A program made the translations under genes and the position numbers. Under the pieces are notes generated by a model that made no database searches, had not been told where the DNA came from, and was given only the letters and a program-made list of their open reading frames with translations. Shown one piece after another: positions 45,029 through 53,674 of a DNA stretch of 64,000 nucleotides (the stretch's first letter is position 1; the number at the start of each line of letters is the position of its first letter). This stretch comes from Legionella gratiana (GTDB lineage Bacteria; Pseudomonadota; Gammaproteobacteria; Legionellales; Legionellaceae). The stretch spans positions 62,001 to 126,000 of the forward strand of contig NZ_LNYE01000023.1 of NCBI RefSeq assembly GCF_001467695.1. The letters run 5' to 3'.

Positions 45029-45385
45029 ATGGAAAACAGAGGAATTGTTAAATCCGGAGAACTTACCGGCACTAAAGTGATGAATCCAACACACGAAAAC
45101 CTAGGCGAAATTGCAGAAGTTGTTATCGATAAACTATCTGGGAAAGTGGATTATTTGGTACTTGATTTTGGTGGTTTTTTAGGTTTTGGAAATAAATTTT
45201 TTGCAGTGCCATGGAATTTATTTATGTATGACAACAAAGATGATTGTTTTATTCTTAATGTGGATAAGCAACAGTTGAAAGATGCTCCAGGATTTGACAA
45301 AGATCATTGGCCTAATTTCTCAGCACCTGAATTTGCCACTAAAATTACAGGATTCTATAGAGGAAATAAATCATCAAGAATGTGA
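45029..45385 (+). CDS. PRC-barrel domain protein
   Basis: 118 residues; ATG preceded by the ideal ribosome site AAGGAGG. The PRC-barrel beta fold covers most of the chain: KVMNPTHENLGEIAEVVID, SGKVDYLVLDFGGFLGFGNK, FFAVPWNLF and FILNVDKQQLKDAPGFD. Such proteins, often next to CsbD genes, are thought to act in envelope or RNA-related stress; the role is unproven. Probably co-transcribed with csbD and ended by the hairpin at 45483. Confidence 0.85.
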   Translation: MENRGIVKSGELTGTKVMNPTHENLGEIAEVVIDKLSGKVDYLVLDFGGFLGFGNKFFAVPWNLFMYDNKDDCFILNVDKQQLKDAPGFDKDHWPNFSAPEFATKITGFYRGNKSSRM

Positions 45386-45482
45386 GTGTAATTGTACATA
45401 AATTACCTGAACTGTTAAAAAGCAATCTTCGTTGCCCGTGTTTCTTTAGAAATGTGGGCAATATTCTTTTATTTTCAAACGA

Positions 45483-45506
45483 TTAGGGCGTGTTTACACA
45501 CCCTAA
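45483..45506 (+). terminator. Inverted repeat TTAGGGCGTGT/ACACACCCTAA
   Basis: An 11-bp stem with one mismatch and a two-base loop, about 98 bases past the PRC-barrel stop. A T-rich run is not directly attached. It resembles the TAGGGTCTGT palindromes elsewhere in the window. Confidence 0.45.
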
Positions 45507-45557
45507 GATATTCCTTAATTCACAATCAATCATTTATCAGTTATTTTTTAAATAAAT

Positions 45558-45586
45558 TTGAAGAATTCATGAATTCTTCCTATGCT
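45558..45586 (+). promoter_or_regulatory. Candidate cphA promoter with a perfect 20-bp palindrome in the spacer
   Basis: TTGAAG (-35, 45558-45563) and TATGCT (-10, 45581-45586) are 17 bases apart, fitting a sigma-70 promoter that would start about 36 bases before the cphA ATG. The segment 45560-45579, GAAGAATTCATGAATTCTTC, is a perfect 20-bp palindrome covering the spacer, as expected for a repressor site. The protein is unknown. Confidence 0.55.
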
Positions 45587-45628
45587 AAAAAGAGTTTTTA
45601 GTTATTCATTTTATGCCAAGGAATGCAT

Positions 45629-48268
45629 ATGAACATTTTAAAAACCCAAGTCTTAAAAGGGCCTAATTATTGGTCAAATTTCAGAAGGGAACTCATTGTT
45701 ATCAAGCTTGATATAGGAAAATACGAGGAATTTCCCACCAATCTCTTAGTGGGCTTTCAGGAGCGATTAACTCAATATTTACCAAGTTTATTCAGTCACC
45801 GCTGCTCTCTTGGTGTTGAAGGAGGATTTTTAACAAGAGTTGAAGAAGGAACTTGGTTAGGGCATGTTATAGAACATGTTGCATTGGAATTGCAATGTCT
45901 TGCAGGCATGGAATGTGGTTTTGGAAGGACCTATGGAACTCATGAGTACGGGGTTTACACCGTACTGTTTTCTTATCAAATAGAGGAAGCAGGTTTATAT
46001 GCGGGAACTATTGCTGTCGAATTCATTCATGCGATAGCAGAAGGGAGATCATATCCTTTAGATGAAGCAATCGCTCATTTAAAAGAAATTTTTAAAGAAC
46101 AAGGTATTGGCCCTAGCACTCGGGCAATCCTTGCAGAAGCACAAAAAAGAAAAATACCTTATAAACGTTATGGGCAAACCTCTTTAATTACCTTAGGATA
46201 TGGTCGAAATCAAAAAAAAATTTGGGCATCTGTATCTTCTAAAACAAGTTCAATTGGCGTTGATATTGCCTCGGATAAAGAACTGACAAAGCAAATTCTT
46301 AAAGCAAATTTTATTCCAATCCCCAACGGTTTGATGATTCACTCTGAAGAGGAGCTAAATGATGCAATGGAACAATTAGGATTTCCTCTAGTGATTAAAC
46401 CGTTTAATGGTAATCACGGTAAAGGGGTTATGACTCATATTACTGATAAGCAAAAAGTTCATATTGCTTTTAAGTTGGCAAAAAAAATTTCCGATCAAAT
46501 CATATTAGAACGTTTTATCTCAGGTGAAGATTATCGGTTTTTGGTAATTAATTATAAGGTGGTTGCAGTAGCAAAACGTACTCCAGCCCACGTGGTGGGA
46601 GATGGAACGCTTACAATTAATCAACTGATTCAGCAGGTCAATGAAGATCCTAATCGGGGTGAATCTCATGAAAATACGTTAACTACAATTAAAGTAGATG
46701 ACACAACTCTTTCTATTTTAAATGAACATAATTTGAGTTTAGAAAGCATCTTACCCAAAAAACAAATTTTATTTTTAAAAGAGGCGGCAAATTTAAGCAC
46801 AGGAGGAACAGCTCGAGATGTTACTGATGAAGTGCATCCTTTTAATATTTATCTTGCTGAACGTGTAGCGCGTCTTGTGAATTTAGATATTTGTGGAATA
46901 GATATTATTTCAAAAGATATAAGCGTTCCTTTGAACGAAAATCAGGGGGCGATTCTTGAGGTTAACGCAGGACCTGGGTTACGTATGCACTTAGCCCCTA
47001 ATGAAGGGAAACCACGTAATGTTGCGGCGCCTATTCTTGATATGCTCTATCCTAATCACTTAAGTGCAAGAATTCCAATTGTGGCAGTTACTGGTACTAA
47101 TGGAAAAACAACGGTTGTGCGTTTGATTGCTCATTTTGCACGTTATACGAATCATCATGTAGGATTTACTACAACCGATGGAATTTATTTAAATAATAGA
47201 TTGGTTCATAGTGGAGATTGCAGTGGTCCTGACAGCGCACAAGTAGTTTTATATGATCCTGAAGTTGATTTTGCAGTTTTAGAATGTGCTCGAGGCGGGA
47301 TTTTGCGTTCAGGTTTGGGGTTTGATGAATGTGATATTAGTGTCATTACAAATATCAGTGGCGATCATTTGGGATTAAATGATATCCATACTCTGGAAGA
47401 TCTGGCTCGAGTCAAAGCAGTTGTTGCTCGTAGTACTAAAAAGTCTGGCTATGCTATTTTAAACGCAGATGATAATTTAACTTATGACCTAAGGAATGAT
47501 TTGGATTGTAATATTGCTTTATTTAGCATGTATGAAAGTCTACGGATTAGAAAGCATTGTAGGGCGGGTGGACTAGCTGCATATATTGATCAAGGCCGTC
47601 TTGTGGTGCAAAGAGGTTCTGAGCGAACCTTTTTATCAAATATAAAATCAATACCACTTAGTTTTCATGGTGCTGCTACTAGCATGATAGCCAATATATT
47701 GGCCGCTACTTTAGCTGGAGTGATTAGTCAATTTTCTTTTGATAAGATAAAAGAAGCACTGCATGTTTTTTATCCTACGTTTGATAATTTACCTGGACGT
47801 ATGAATCTTTTTAAATTTCCTCATTGTCATGTGATGGTCGATTACGCACATAATGAAGGTGCTTTCTGTGAGTTAAAGAATTATCTTGAGTCGGTGCATT
47901 GCGCTAAAAAAATAGGAATTATTGGTGTTGTTGGTGATCGACGTGATGAAGATATAGAAAAATTAGGTTTCCATGCCGCCTCTATGTTTGATGAGATTGT
48001 GATCCGACATGATAAGGATGGAAGAGGACGAACGCATAATGAAATTAATCGTCTTCTTGTTTCTGGAATTCTTCGCTCTGAATTTAAACCCTCATTAAAT
48101 ATTATTTCAGATGAATTGACAGCTATTGAGCATGTACTAGAAGTTGCTGATGTTAATTCGTTTATCTTTTGTGCTGTGGAGAATGTATTTGAAACCATTC
48201 ATTTTTTGAAGCAAAAGGAAAAACAATTTAAGTCAGTCAGTGAGGTCTATGATGGTACCCAAGGCTAA
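45629..48268 (+). CDS. cphA: Cyanophycin synthetase
   Basis: Builds the Asp-Arg storage polymer cyanophycin without ribosomes. 879 residues from ATG 45629, chosen over the ATG two codons earlier because AAGG lies seven bases before it. Three domains are in order: an N-terminal domain (RCSLGVEGGF, GHVIEHVALELQ) to about residue 160; an ATP-grasp domain with IKPFNGNHGKGVMTHI near 255-270 and LEVNAGPGLRMHL; and a Mur-ligase-like domain with P-loop VAVTGTNGKTTVVR near residue 495, then CARGGILRSGLGFDECD and VDYAHNEGAF. Intact P-loop and length point to a CphA1-type enzyme. The next gene is cyanophycinase, with overlap. Confidence 0.94.
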   Translation: MNILKTQVLKGPNYWSNFRRELIVIKLDIGKYEEFPTNLLVGFQERLTQYLPSLFSHRCSLGVEGGFLTRVEEGTWLGHVIEHVALELQCLAGMECGFGRTYGTHEYGVYTVLFSYQIEEAGLYAGTIAVEFIHAIAEGRSYPLDEAIAHLKEIFKEQGIGPSTRAILAEAQKRKIPYKRYGQTSLITLGYGRNQKKIWASVSSKTSSIGVDIASDKELTKQILKANFIPIPNGLMIHSEEELNDAMEQLGFPLVIKPFNGNHGKGVMTHITDKQKVHIAFKLAKKISDQIILERFISGEDYRFLVINYKVVAVAKRTPAHVVGDGTLTINQLIQQVNEDPNRGESHENTLTTIKVDDTTLSILNEHNLSLESILPKKQILFLKEAANLSTGGTARDVTDEVHPFNIYLAERVARLVNLDICGIDIISKDISVPLNENQGAILEVNAGPGLRMHLAPNEGKPRNVAAPILDMLYPNHLSARIPIVAVTGTNGKTTVVRLIAHFARYTNHHVGFTTTDGIYLNNRLVHSGDCSGPDSAQVVLYDPEVDFAVLECARGGILRSGLGFDECDISVITNISGDHLGLNDIHTLEDLARVKAVVARSTKKSGYAILNADDNLTYDLRNDLDCNIALFSMYESLRIRKHCRAGGLAAYIDQGRLVVQRGSERTFLSNIKSIPLSFHGAATSMIANILAATLAGVISQFSFDKIKEALHVFYPTFDNLPGRMNLFKFPHCHVMVDYAHNEGAFCELKNYLESVHCAKKIGIIGVVGDRRDEDIEKLGFHAASMFDEIVIRHDKDGRGRTHNEINRLLVSGILRSEFKPSLNIISDELTAIEHVLEVADVNSFIFCAVENVFETIHFLKQKEKQFKSVSEVYDGTQG

Positions 48269-49118
48269 GTTACTGATTATCGGGGGTGCAGAGGATAAAG
48301 GTAGTGATCTATCAACCGATACGGAACAAAAAAAAGAATTTACTCGCTATGAAATTCTAAGTGAGTTATTACCCCCGTCCAATAAGAAAATAGAGATTAT
48401 TACGACTGGCTCAGAAATTCAGGATGAAGTAAAAAAAATTTATCAAAATGTTTTTCATAATATGGGATATAACAATATAGGTTTTATTCCTATTAAAAAA
48501 AGGGGAGAAGCACGTAGCAGTGAATATTTAAAACGAGCAGAAAATGCGGGAGCTATTTTCTTTACGGGTGGTGATCAATTTCGTTTATCCACAATATTAG
48601 GTGGAACGCCTGTTGTTGATATCATTAAAGATCGATATATGCAGGATAGTGACTTCATTATCGCAGGTACAAGTGCAGGGGCAATGGTAATGGCTTCGGT
48701 AATGATCACTGGTGGTGGGCTATCCGAAGCATTAAGGTATCGAAATTTATTGACCTCCTCGGGTTTGGGGATTTTACAATCCTGTATTATTGATACTCAT
48801 TTTATTAAACGAGGCCGATTTAGTCGTCTTGCTCATGCCATTATTATGAACCCAGAACAATTAGGTATTGGTTTAGGAGAAGATACTGCTTTGGTCATAC
48901 GCAATGGATCGGATGCAGAATGTTATGGTTCAGGTATGGTTGTGATCATCGATGGTAGAAATATTGATCAAACCAATATAACTGATGTTGAAGAAGGTGA
49001 GGCGGTTTTTGTTGAAAATTTAATTGTACATCTCTTAGTCAAGGGATGCCAATTTTCAATTGCAGATCGCACTCTTGCAAATCCAGCTATTCCTGTAAAA
49101 AAGTCAAATTTGGAATAA
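48252..49118 (+). CDS. cphB: Cyanophycinase
   Basis: Serine exopeptidase (S51 family) that cuts cyanophycin into beta-Asp-Arg dipeptides. 288 residues from ATG 48252, with GAGG six bases upstream; an ATG one codon earlier and a GTG at 48240 are alternatives. Visible: LLIIGGAEDKGSD, AIFFTGGDQFRL, and the nucleophile elbow AGTSAGAMVMA with Ser141. DTHFIKRGRFSRLAHAI supplies the downstream catalytic-region residues, and GLGEDTALVI follows. It overlaps the end of cphA by 17 bases, and the isoaspartyl peptidase gene begins four bases after its stop, so all three form one operon. Confidence 0.93.
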   Translation: MVPKAKLLIIGGAEDKGSDLSTDTEQKKEFTRYEILSELLPPSNKKIEIITTGSEIQDEVKKIYQNVFHNMGYNNIGFIPIKKRGEARSSEYLKRAENAGAIFFTGGDQFRLSTILGGTPVVDIIKDRYMQDSDFIIAGTSAGAMVMASVMITGGGLSEALRYRNLLTSSGLGILQSCIIDTHFIKRGRFSRLAHAIIMNPEQLGIGLGEDTALVIRNGSDAECYGSGMVVIIDGRNIDQTNITDVEEGEAVFVENLIVHLLVKGCQFSIADRTLANPAIPVKKSNLE

Positions 49119-49122
49119 GAAC

Positions 49123-50034
49123 ATGAATAAAATTGCAATCGCAGTACACGGTGGTGCTAGTGAAAATTATCCTTTTTTACAGAAATATCAAAAAGAGGTT
49201 GAAAGGGGCTTGATTGATGCACTTGAAAAAGGTTACTCCGTGCTTGATAGAGGTGGGTCGGCTTTGGATGCTGTTGAAGAGTCGATTACAATTCTTGAGG
49301 ATAATCCATTATTTAATGCGGGAAAAGGTTCTGCATTAAATTGTCGTGGTGAAGTAGAAATGGATGCATCAATCATGAACGGTCACAATTTGGATGCAGG
49401 TGCTGTTTCTATGGTCCGTACTGTGAAAAACCCAATTCATCTTGCTCGTTTGGTGATGGAACATACAAATCATGTTTTTCTTTCTGGATATGGGGCTTTA
49501 GAAATCGCAAAAAAATATAATCTTGAACTTGAAAAAGAGTCGTATTTTATAACTTCGCATCAATATGAGACATTTCAAAAGCTCAATAAGATCGAGACCT
49601 TAGAAGCGATCCAAAATAAAAAAATAACAGGAACTGTGGGTGCTGTAGCTTTGGATGCGCATGGAAATCTTGCTGCTGGAACCTCTACAGGAGGGACCAG
49701 TAATTGCCTTCCTGGCAGAATAGGGGATAGTTGTGTTATTGGGGCCGGATGTTATGCCAATAATAATACGTGTGCGGTTTCTGGAACTGGAGAAGGGGAA
49801 TATTTAATTAGAAATGTGGTAGGCCATACGATATCCATGATGGTTGAATTTAATATGTCCTTGCAGCAAGCTTGTGATTATGTGATTCATGAACGGAACA
49901 AAAAAATTAATGGAGAGATGGGAGTGATTGCTCTTAACCGAAATGCTGATTTTGGTAGTTCATTTAATACCGAAATTATGAAAAGAGCATGGAAAAGTTC
50001 TTTGCAAAATACTCAGGTTAAAATTTTTGATTAA
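49123..50034 (+). CDS. iaaA: Isoaspartyl peptidase / plant-type asparaginase
   Basis: Splits beta-aspartyl dipeptides; here it would finish cyanophycin breakdown by releasing Asp and Arg. 303-residue Ntn hydrolase precursor that cuts itself before Thr171 in KITGTVGAVALDAHGNLAAG. Further family marks are NPLFNAGKGSALN, EMDASIM, and the substrate loop STGGTSNCLPGRIGDSCVIG and SGTGEGEYLIR. The gene begins four bases after the cphB stop. Its place gives strong support to a beta-Asp-Arg dipeptidase role. Confidence 0.92.
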   Translation: MNKIAIAVHGGASENYPFLQKYQKEVERGLIDALEKGYSVLDRGGSALDAVEESITILEDNPLFNAGKGSALNCRGEVEMDASIMNGHNLDAGAVSMVRTVKNPIHLARLVMEHTNHVFLSGYGALEIAKKYNLELEKESYFITSHQYETFQKLNKIETLEAIQNKKITGTVGAVALDAHGNLAAGTSTGGTSNCLPGRIGDSCVIGAGCYANNNTCAVSGTGEGEYLIRNVVGHTISMMVEFNMSLQQACDYVIHERNKKINGEMGVIALNRNADFGSSFNTEIMKRAWKSSLQNTQVKIFD

Positions 50035-50109
50035 TACTGATACAACAATCTAAGTTAAATCGAGTCGAATCATTTATTCACCTTGTTTGATTAAAGTGGT
50101 TTATTAATG

Positions 50110-50973
50110 CTACTGAATAGCATGAATCAAAGCTGAGAAGTAGGGAGGTTGTTCTGGTCGCGGATACCAAGCAAGAGAAACGAGATTTTCAAATGATCTC
50201 CCTTGATTAAGGACATATAAAGTATTGGATTTGATATAAGGCTCCGCAAACTCTTTTGTTAGTACACCATAGCCAAATCCCGCCGCAAGTAATTGAGCTA
50301 AACTTTCGGTATTATTCACAAAATGACGGTCCGTTTGAATACCGCTTAATAAGCCAAAAGCTTCGAGATAGGAATGGGACATTTGATCTACTGCATCAAA
50401 ATCAATAATCTTTTCATGAGTAAGGATATCATTCAAGGTGCGATGTTGCCATTTTGGTGAGCAAACTAAAACATAGTGTTCTGAGTTTAATGGTTTACAA
50501 ATCATCTCTGAAGAGGCATGTTTCGGTTGCAAAATAATAAGATCGAATTCACCAGACTTTAACCTTGGGCTAATATCTGGATTGTCATCTAACTGAAACG
50601 TCATGACCAATAGAGGAAATTCGCTCATTACCAATTGGCACTGTGGAATTATCCTGGTTCGCATAATACTGGAGGGGCCAGCGATTTTGATGGGTATGTT
50701 TGAGGTAATTCCACCACCTTGAATACTTGCAAGAAGGGCACCTCCCATTTCAATGACACGTTGACAGTAACGATGCAAAGATTCTCCTTCCAGCGTTAAG
50801 GTCATACCTTGGCGACTTCGAATAAATAAGGTTGTTTTCATTTTTTGTTCTAATATCCGCAGACGTTCAGTAACCGCAGTTTGAGAGATGAAAAGCATTT
50901 TTGCAGCACCATGAACAGTTCCATTTTTCACAATGGCCTCAAAGGCAATAAGTTTTGGGTCAAGTAATATCAT
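50110..50973 (-). CDS. LysR-family transcriptional regulator
   Basis: 287 residues. The N-terminal winged helix-turn-helix is clear: LIAFEAIVKNGTVHGAAKML, then FISQTAVTERLRILEQKM, and FIRSRQGMTLTLEGE. The substrate-binding half follows from about residue 90. It resembles the ArgP (IciA) type in layout (AVTERLR..EQ...FIR), a group that responds to Lys or Arg, which would fit the neighbouring Asp-Arg polymer genes; this link is a guess. It is convergent with the cyanophycin operon, so it is not placed as a classic divergent regulator of it. It is divergent from the small exported protein downstream. Confidence 0.85.
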   Translation of the reverse strand: MILLDPKLIAFEAIVKNGTVHGAAKMLFISQTAVTERLRILEQKMKTTLFIRSRQGMTLTLEGESLHRYCQRVIEMGGALLASIQGGGITSNIPIKIAGPSSIMRTRIIPQCQLVMSEFPLLVMTFQLDDNPDISPRLKSGEFDLIILQPKHASSEMICKPLNSEHYVLVCSPKWQHRTLNDILTHEKIIDFDAVDQMSHSYLEAFGLLSGIQTDRHFVNNTESLAQLLAAGFGYGVLTKEFAEPYIKSNTLYVLNQGRSFENLVSLAWYPRPEQPPYFSALIHAIQ

Positions 50974-51128
50974 TAAAATTCATCATTAGAAGAATATAAT
51001 AAATTATATTGATTGATAATTTTGAAGTCCAAGCAAAATATTCTATTAAATGATTTAATTTTATGATTATAAAAATCAGTTAATAAATTTTAAGATAAAG
51101 AAATCGACAATTAATCGAAGGAGGATAT

Positions 51129-51506
51129 ATGAAAAAAGGAATCACTTTTTGTGTTTTATATGGCATAACAATGCTAGCCTATGCTAAAACCTGCCCAACA
51201 GTAAATGAGTTATTAGTGAAGGCGGGTAGAAATTATTATGTTGTTCCACCATCTGGCTGGAAACTTGTAGTCAATGATAAAAGCCCTAGCCAAAAAAATT
51301 TGGTTTTCAGAGTGGCGGCCTGGGGTGATCATAAACATCCAAGCGATAATGTTAGATGTCATTATTATCATGGCGTTTCAGAAGATCATGTTCAACTTGA
51401 AACTGTAGAGTTTATAGAGGAATCCAGGATTCCATGGGGTGGAGCCGATCACTATCAATTATGTGTTAGCCGTTCTGATAATGTAAATGAATGCCAATTT
51501 GGATAG
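51129..51506 (+). CDS. Small exported protein, possible DUF3757 family
   Basis: 125 residues with a signal peptide (MKKGITFCVLYGITMLAYA-KTC) and an ideal AAGGAGG ribosome site. The mature part begins TCPTVNELL and has four cysteines (after TC, VRC, QLC, NEC) that could form two disulfides. A DUF3757-like start is suggested from memory. SGWKLVVNDKSP and FRVAAWGDHKHP are notable internal words. It lies divergent to the LysR gene, which might control it. Function unknown. Confidence 0.65.
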   Translation: MKKGITFCVLYGITMLAYAKTCPTVNELLVKAGRNYYVVPPSGWKLVVNDKSPSQKNLVFRVAAWGDHKHPSDNVRCHYYHGVSEDHVQLETVEFIEESRIPWGGADHYQLCVSRSDNVNECQFG

Positions 51507-51914
51507 ATGCTGAATCTTAATCATTAAAACAAATGAAGAGACGCTTATGAAAGAACTCGATCTGAATAGTTCGAAAGATAAGCACATAGAGCCTGTCATA
51601 CGTCGTCTCTACGATCTTATGAAATGGGCGCGCTTGTATTAGATACCTATTATCACTATAAAATCGCAAGCTCGTCATCACTCGTGCTGCGAAATAGGTT
51701 TTTCATCGTATAGACTGATGGTTCACTTCCAGTTATTTCTGCCTTGCCTCATAACACTCTACATCCTACGTTTTATGGAAAAACATACATTTATTAACCC
51801 TATGCCATAAAAGAACAAAAACTATTCCAATCAATCATTATTAAGTCACGGTGGCTTCATTTTGCGTCATTATACTGAAAATTAAGCAAACAAATTTATC
51901 TATGCGAGATTATC
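51507..51914. other. Gene-poor gap of about 410 bases
   Basis: The gap holds a 31-codon frame at 51547-51642 (MKELDLNSSKDKHIEPVIRR...) with a possible ribosome site, too short to assign and perhaps a remnant of a longer gene. The rest is AT-rich without clear repeats. The promoter of the calpain-like gene should lie in its last 100 bases. Confidence 0.4.
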
Positions 51915-53555
51915 ATGTATACCAAAGTGCCAGTTAACGATGAAGAATTACAACACAAGAAAATAAGAGTTACTGATAAAGAGCTCAAAGAAATCTTAGG
52001 ATGGGAAACTACTCACATAGAGCTTTCACGAGTAGCGACACCTATTAAAGTTACTGACATTAGACAACAGGGGGTAAGTAATTGTTTTATGCTTGCTGCT
52101 CTTGGTAGTATTCTTGAAAAAGATAATGATTATTTGAATAAACTATTAAAATACAACACTAATGATAATACAGTAGAAATTTCTTTACAAGAAGACAAAG
52201 AAGTTTGGACCTATGTATTAGATGCCACGAAAATAGACTCTTTGAAAACTAATAATCATACTCATGCAGCAATTTTTTTGTTAGAAAAAGCATATGCTTT
52301 ACATCGAATATTGAAGAGAGATAAAAATGATCCGAAAAAAGAAGAGTGCGATTTTAGTCTCTCAATACAGGAATCAAAAGGAGAAGAAATAATATTTTCC
52401 TCTAAACTCTTCAAAATTCAGCCACAAAGTTTTGAATATGCTTTGGAAGTAGGTGATCCTTCCATAGCTTATAGACGCTTAGGATTACCTGCCGATATAG
52501 AAATAATTCCGAGAAATATAACCCTAATAGAGTTTAAAGAAATGTTTGAGTCACCATTAATTATTCTTAGAGAAGGGAAAGATGCTTTTGGTGACGACGA
52601 AAATTTTTTCAATCGTAGTTTCAATCAAATAATTGATAATATTTCATTGTTATTAAAATTAAACGCTTTAGAAAAAGAAACTCTTGAAGAAAGTCTTTTG
52701 AATTTTATTGCTCAAGAAAAACAAAAGAGAGAGAGCATTATAGACAGTATAGAGCATCATGTAAATGTTCTAACACAAAGCTCACCCTTGTCTCTACATC
52801 AGAACCATGAACGAGTAAATACACTTCTAATTTCGTTGTTTGCTGGTAAAGCTCCTTTACCTGAAGCCATAAATATTGAACAAATTGGAACACGAATAAT
52901 AGAGTCTATACCTCAAAAACGAGGTCTAAAACTTTATACGACAGAGCAGAATGAATTTTTTAAAAGAATTTCGGACAATTTAACACAGAACAAACTTGTT
53001 ATTGTTGGGTCGAAAGAAATCGTAGGAACATTTCAAAAGAGATCATCAGGTGTTAGAGAAAAAAACTCCAAAGGATTGGTTAGTGAGCATGCAATGCACG
53101 TGGTTGCTTGTTATCAACGGGGTGGACTTAAATTCCTTTTAATAAGAAATCCTTGGGGACATACAGTAAGGGATTATTATTGGAAGGAAAAAAGAATTGA
53201 CAATCAAACAGTGTTAGTTTTAACCGCTCATGCCAAAACTAATCTTAATTCATTTTCCTTGTTCCACCATAAAGAAAAACCCCGAAATGTGGTTGATATC
53301 AAAAATTCTACACGCAATTTGGACAATAAAACGTTTGATCAAGAATTCAAAAAAGGAGGGTACTTTGAATTAGAATTAACTGATTTTACGAAGCGATTCG
53401 AGACACTTACGATAACTAAAGATTCATTAGCGACAAAAGTTGAAAATAAGAGCACTTCTGATTTTAAAAATTTTAAGAAAGAATATCAGGAGGCACGAAA
53501 AACTAAGGAACAAAGTGCTGATAGAGAGACTCTTGGTTTTAAAATAAACTTATGA
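51915..53555 (+). CDS. Calpain-like (C2) cysteine protease, candidate secreted effector
   Basis: 546 residues, no signal peptide. A calpain-type catalytic triad can be read: Cys57 in DIRQQGVSNCFMLAALGSIL, matching the calpain DIxQGxLGDCWFLAA pattern; His392 in SEHAMHVVACYQ, matching GHAYSV; and Asn412 in LIRNPWGHTV, matching the very conserved RNPWG. The roughly 330-residue stretch between Cys and His is longer than in human calpains and includes a helical insertion about residues 215-310. The C-terminal 80 residues are charged with no C2-like domain evident (KKEYQEARKTKEQSADRE). A eukaryote-type protease with no export signal in a Legionella-like genome suggests a Dot/Icm effector; this is inference. 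Confidence 0.75.
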   Translation: MYTKVPVNDEELQHKKIRVTDKELKEILGWETTHIELSRVATPIKVTDIRQQGVSNCFMLAALGSILEKDNDYLNKLLKYNTNDNTVEISLQEDKEVWTYVLDATKIDSLKTNNHTHAAIFLLEKAYALHRILKRDKNDPKKEECDFSLSIQESKGEEIIFSSKLFKIQPQSFEYALEVGDPSIAYRRLGLPADIEIIPRNITLIEFKEMFESPLIILREGKDAFGDDENFFNRSFNQIIDNISLLLKLNALEKETLEESLLNFIAQEKQKRESIIDSIEHHVNVLTQSSPLSLHQNHERVNTLLISLFAGKAPLPEAINIEQIGTRIIESIPQKRGLKLYTTEQNEFFKRISDNLTQNKLVIVGSKEIVGTFQKRSSGVREKNSKGLVSEHAMHVVACYQRGGLKFLLIRNPWGHTVRDYYWKEKRIDNQTVLVLTAHAKTNLNSFSLFHHKEKPRNVVDIKNSTRNLDNKTFDQEFKKGGYFELELTDFTKRFETLTITKDSLATKVENKSTSDFKNFKKEYQEARKTKEQSADRETLGFKINL

Positions 53556-53623
53556 TTCTAATACAATCACGCATCTGAGGCAAAGGCGAGTAATAATCTT
53601 TCATTAGCTATGCGCTAATAGAC

Positions 53624-53642
53624 CCCCTGCTTTCGCAGAGGG
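53624..53642. repeat. REP-like hairpin CCCCTGC-TTTC-GCAGAGGG
   Basis: A GC-rich stem of seven pairs with one bulged A and a TTTC loop lies between the convergent calpain-like and GloVer genes, followed by TGACG. It is of the same form as the hairpin at 33516-33535 and may also stop transcription. Confidence 0.5.
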
Positions 53643-53674
53643 TGACGTTCTTCTAGTTTGTCGCCTCTGTAACT

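Noticed and set aside
45560..45579. ArgR box in the cphA promoter palindrome
   Set aside because: The half-sites are in the reverse order (ATTCA-TGAAT) relative to the ARG box TGAAT-N4-ATTCA, so only an unnamed operator is claimed.
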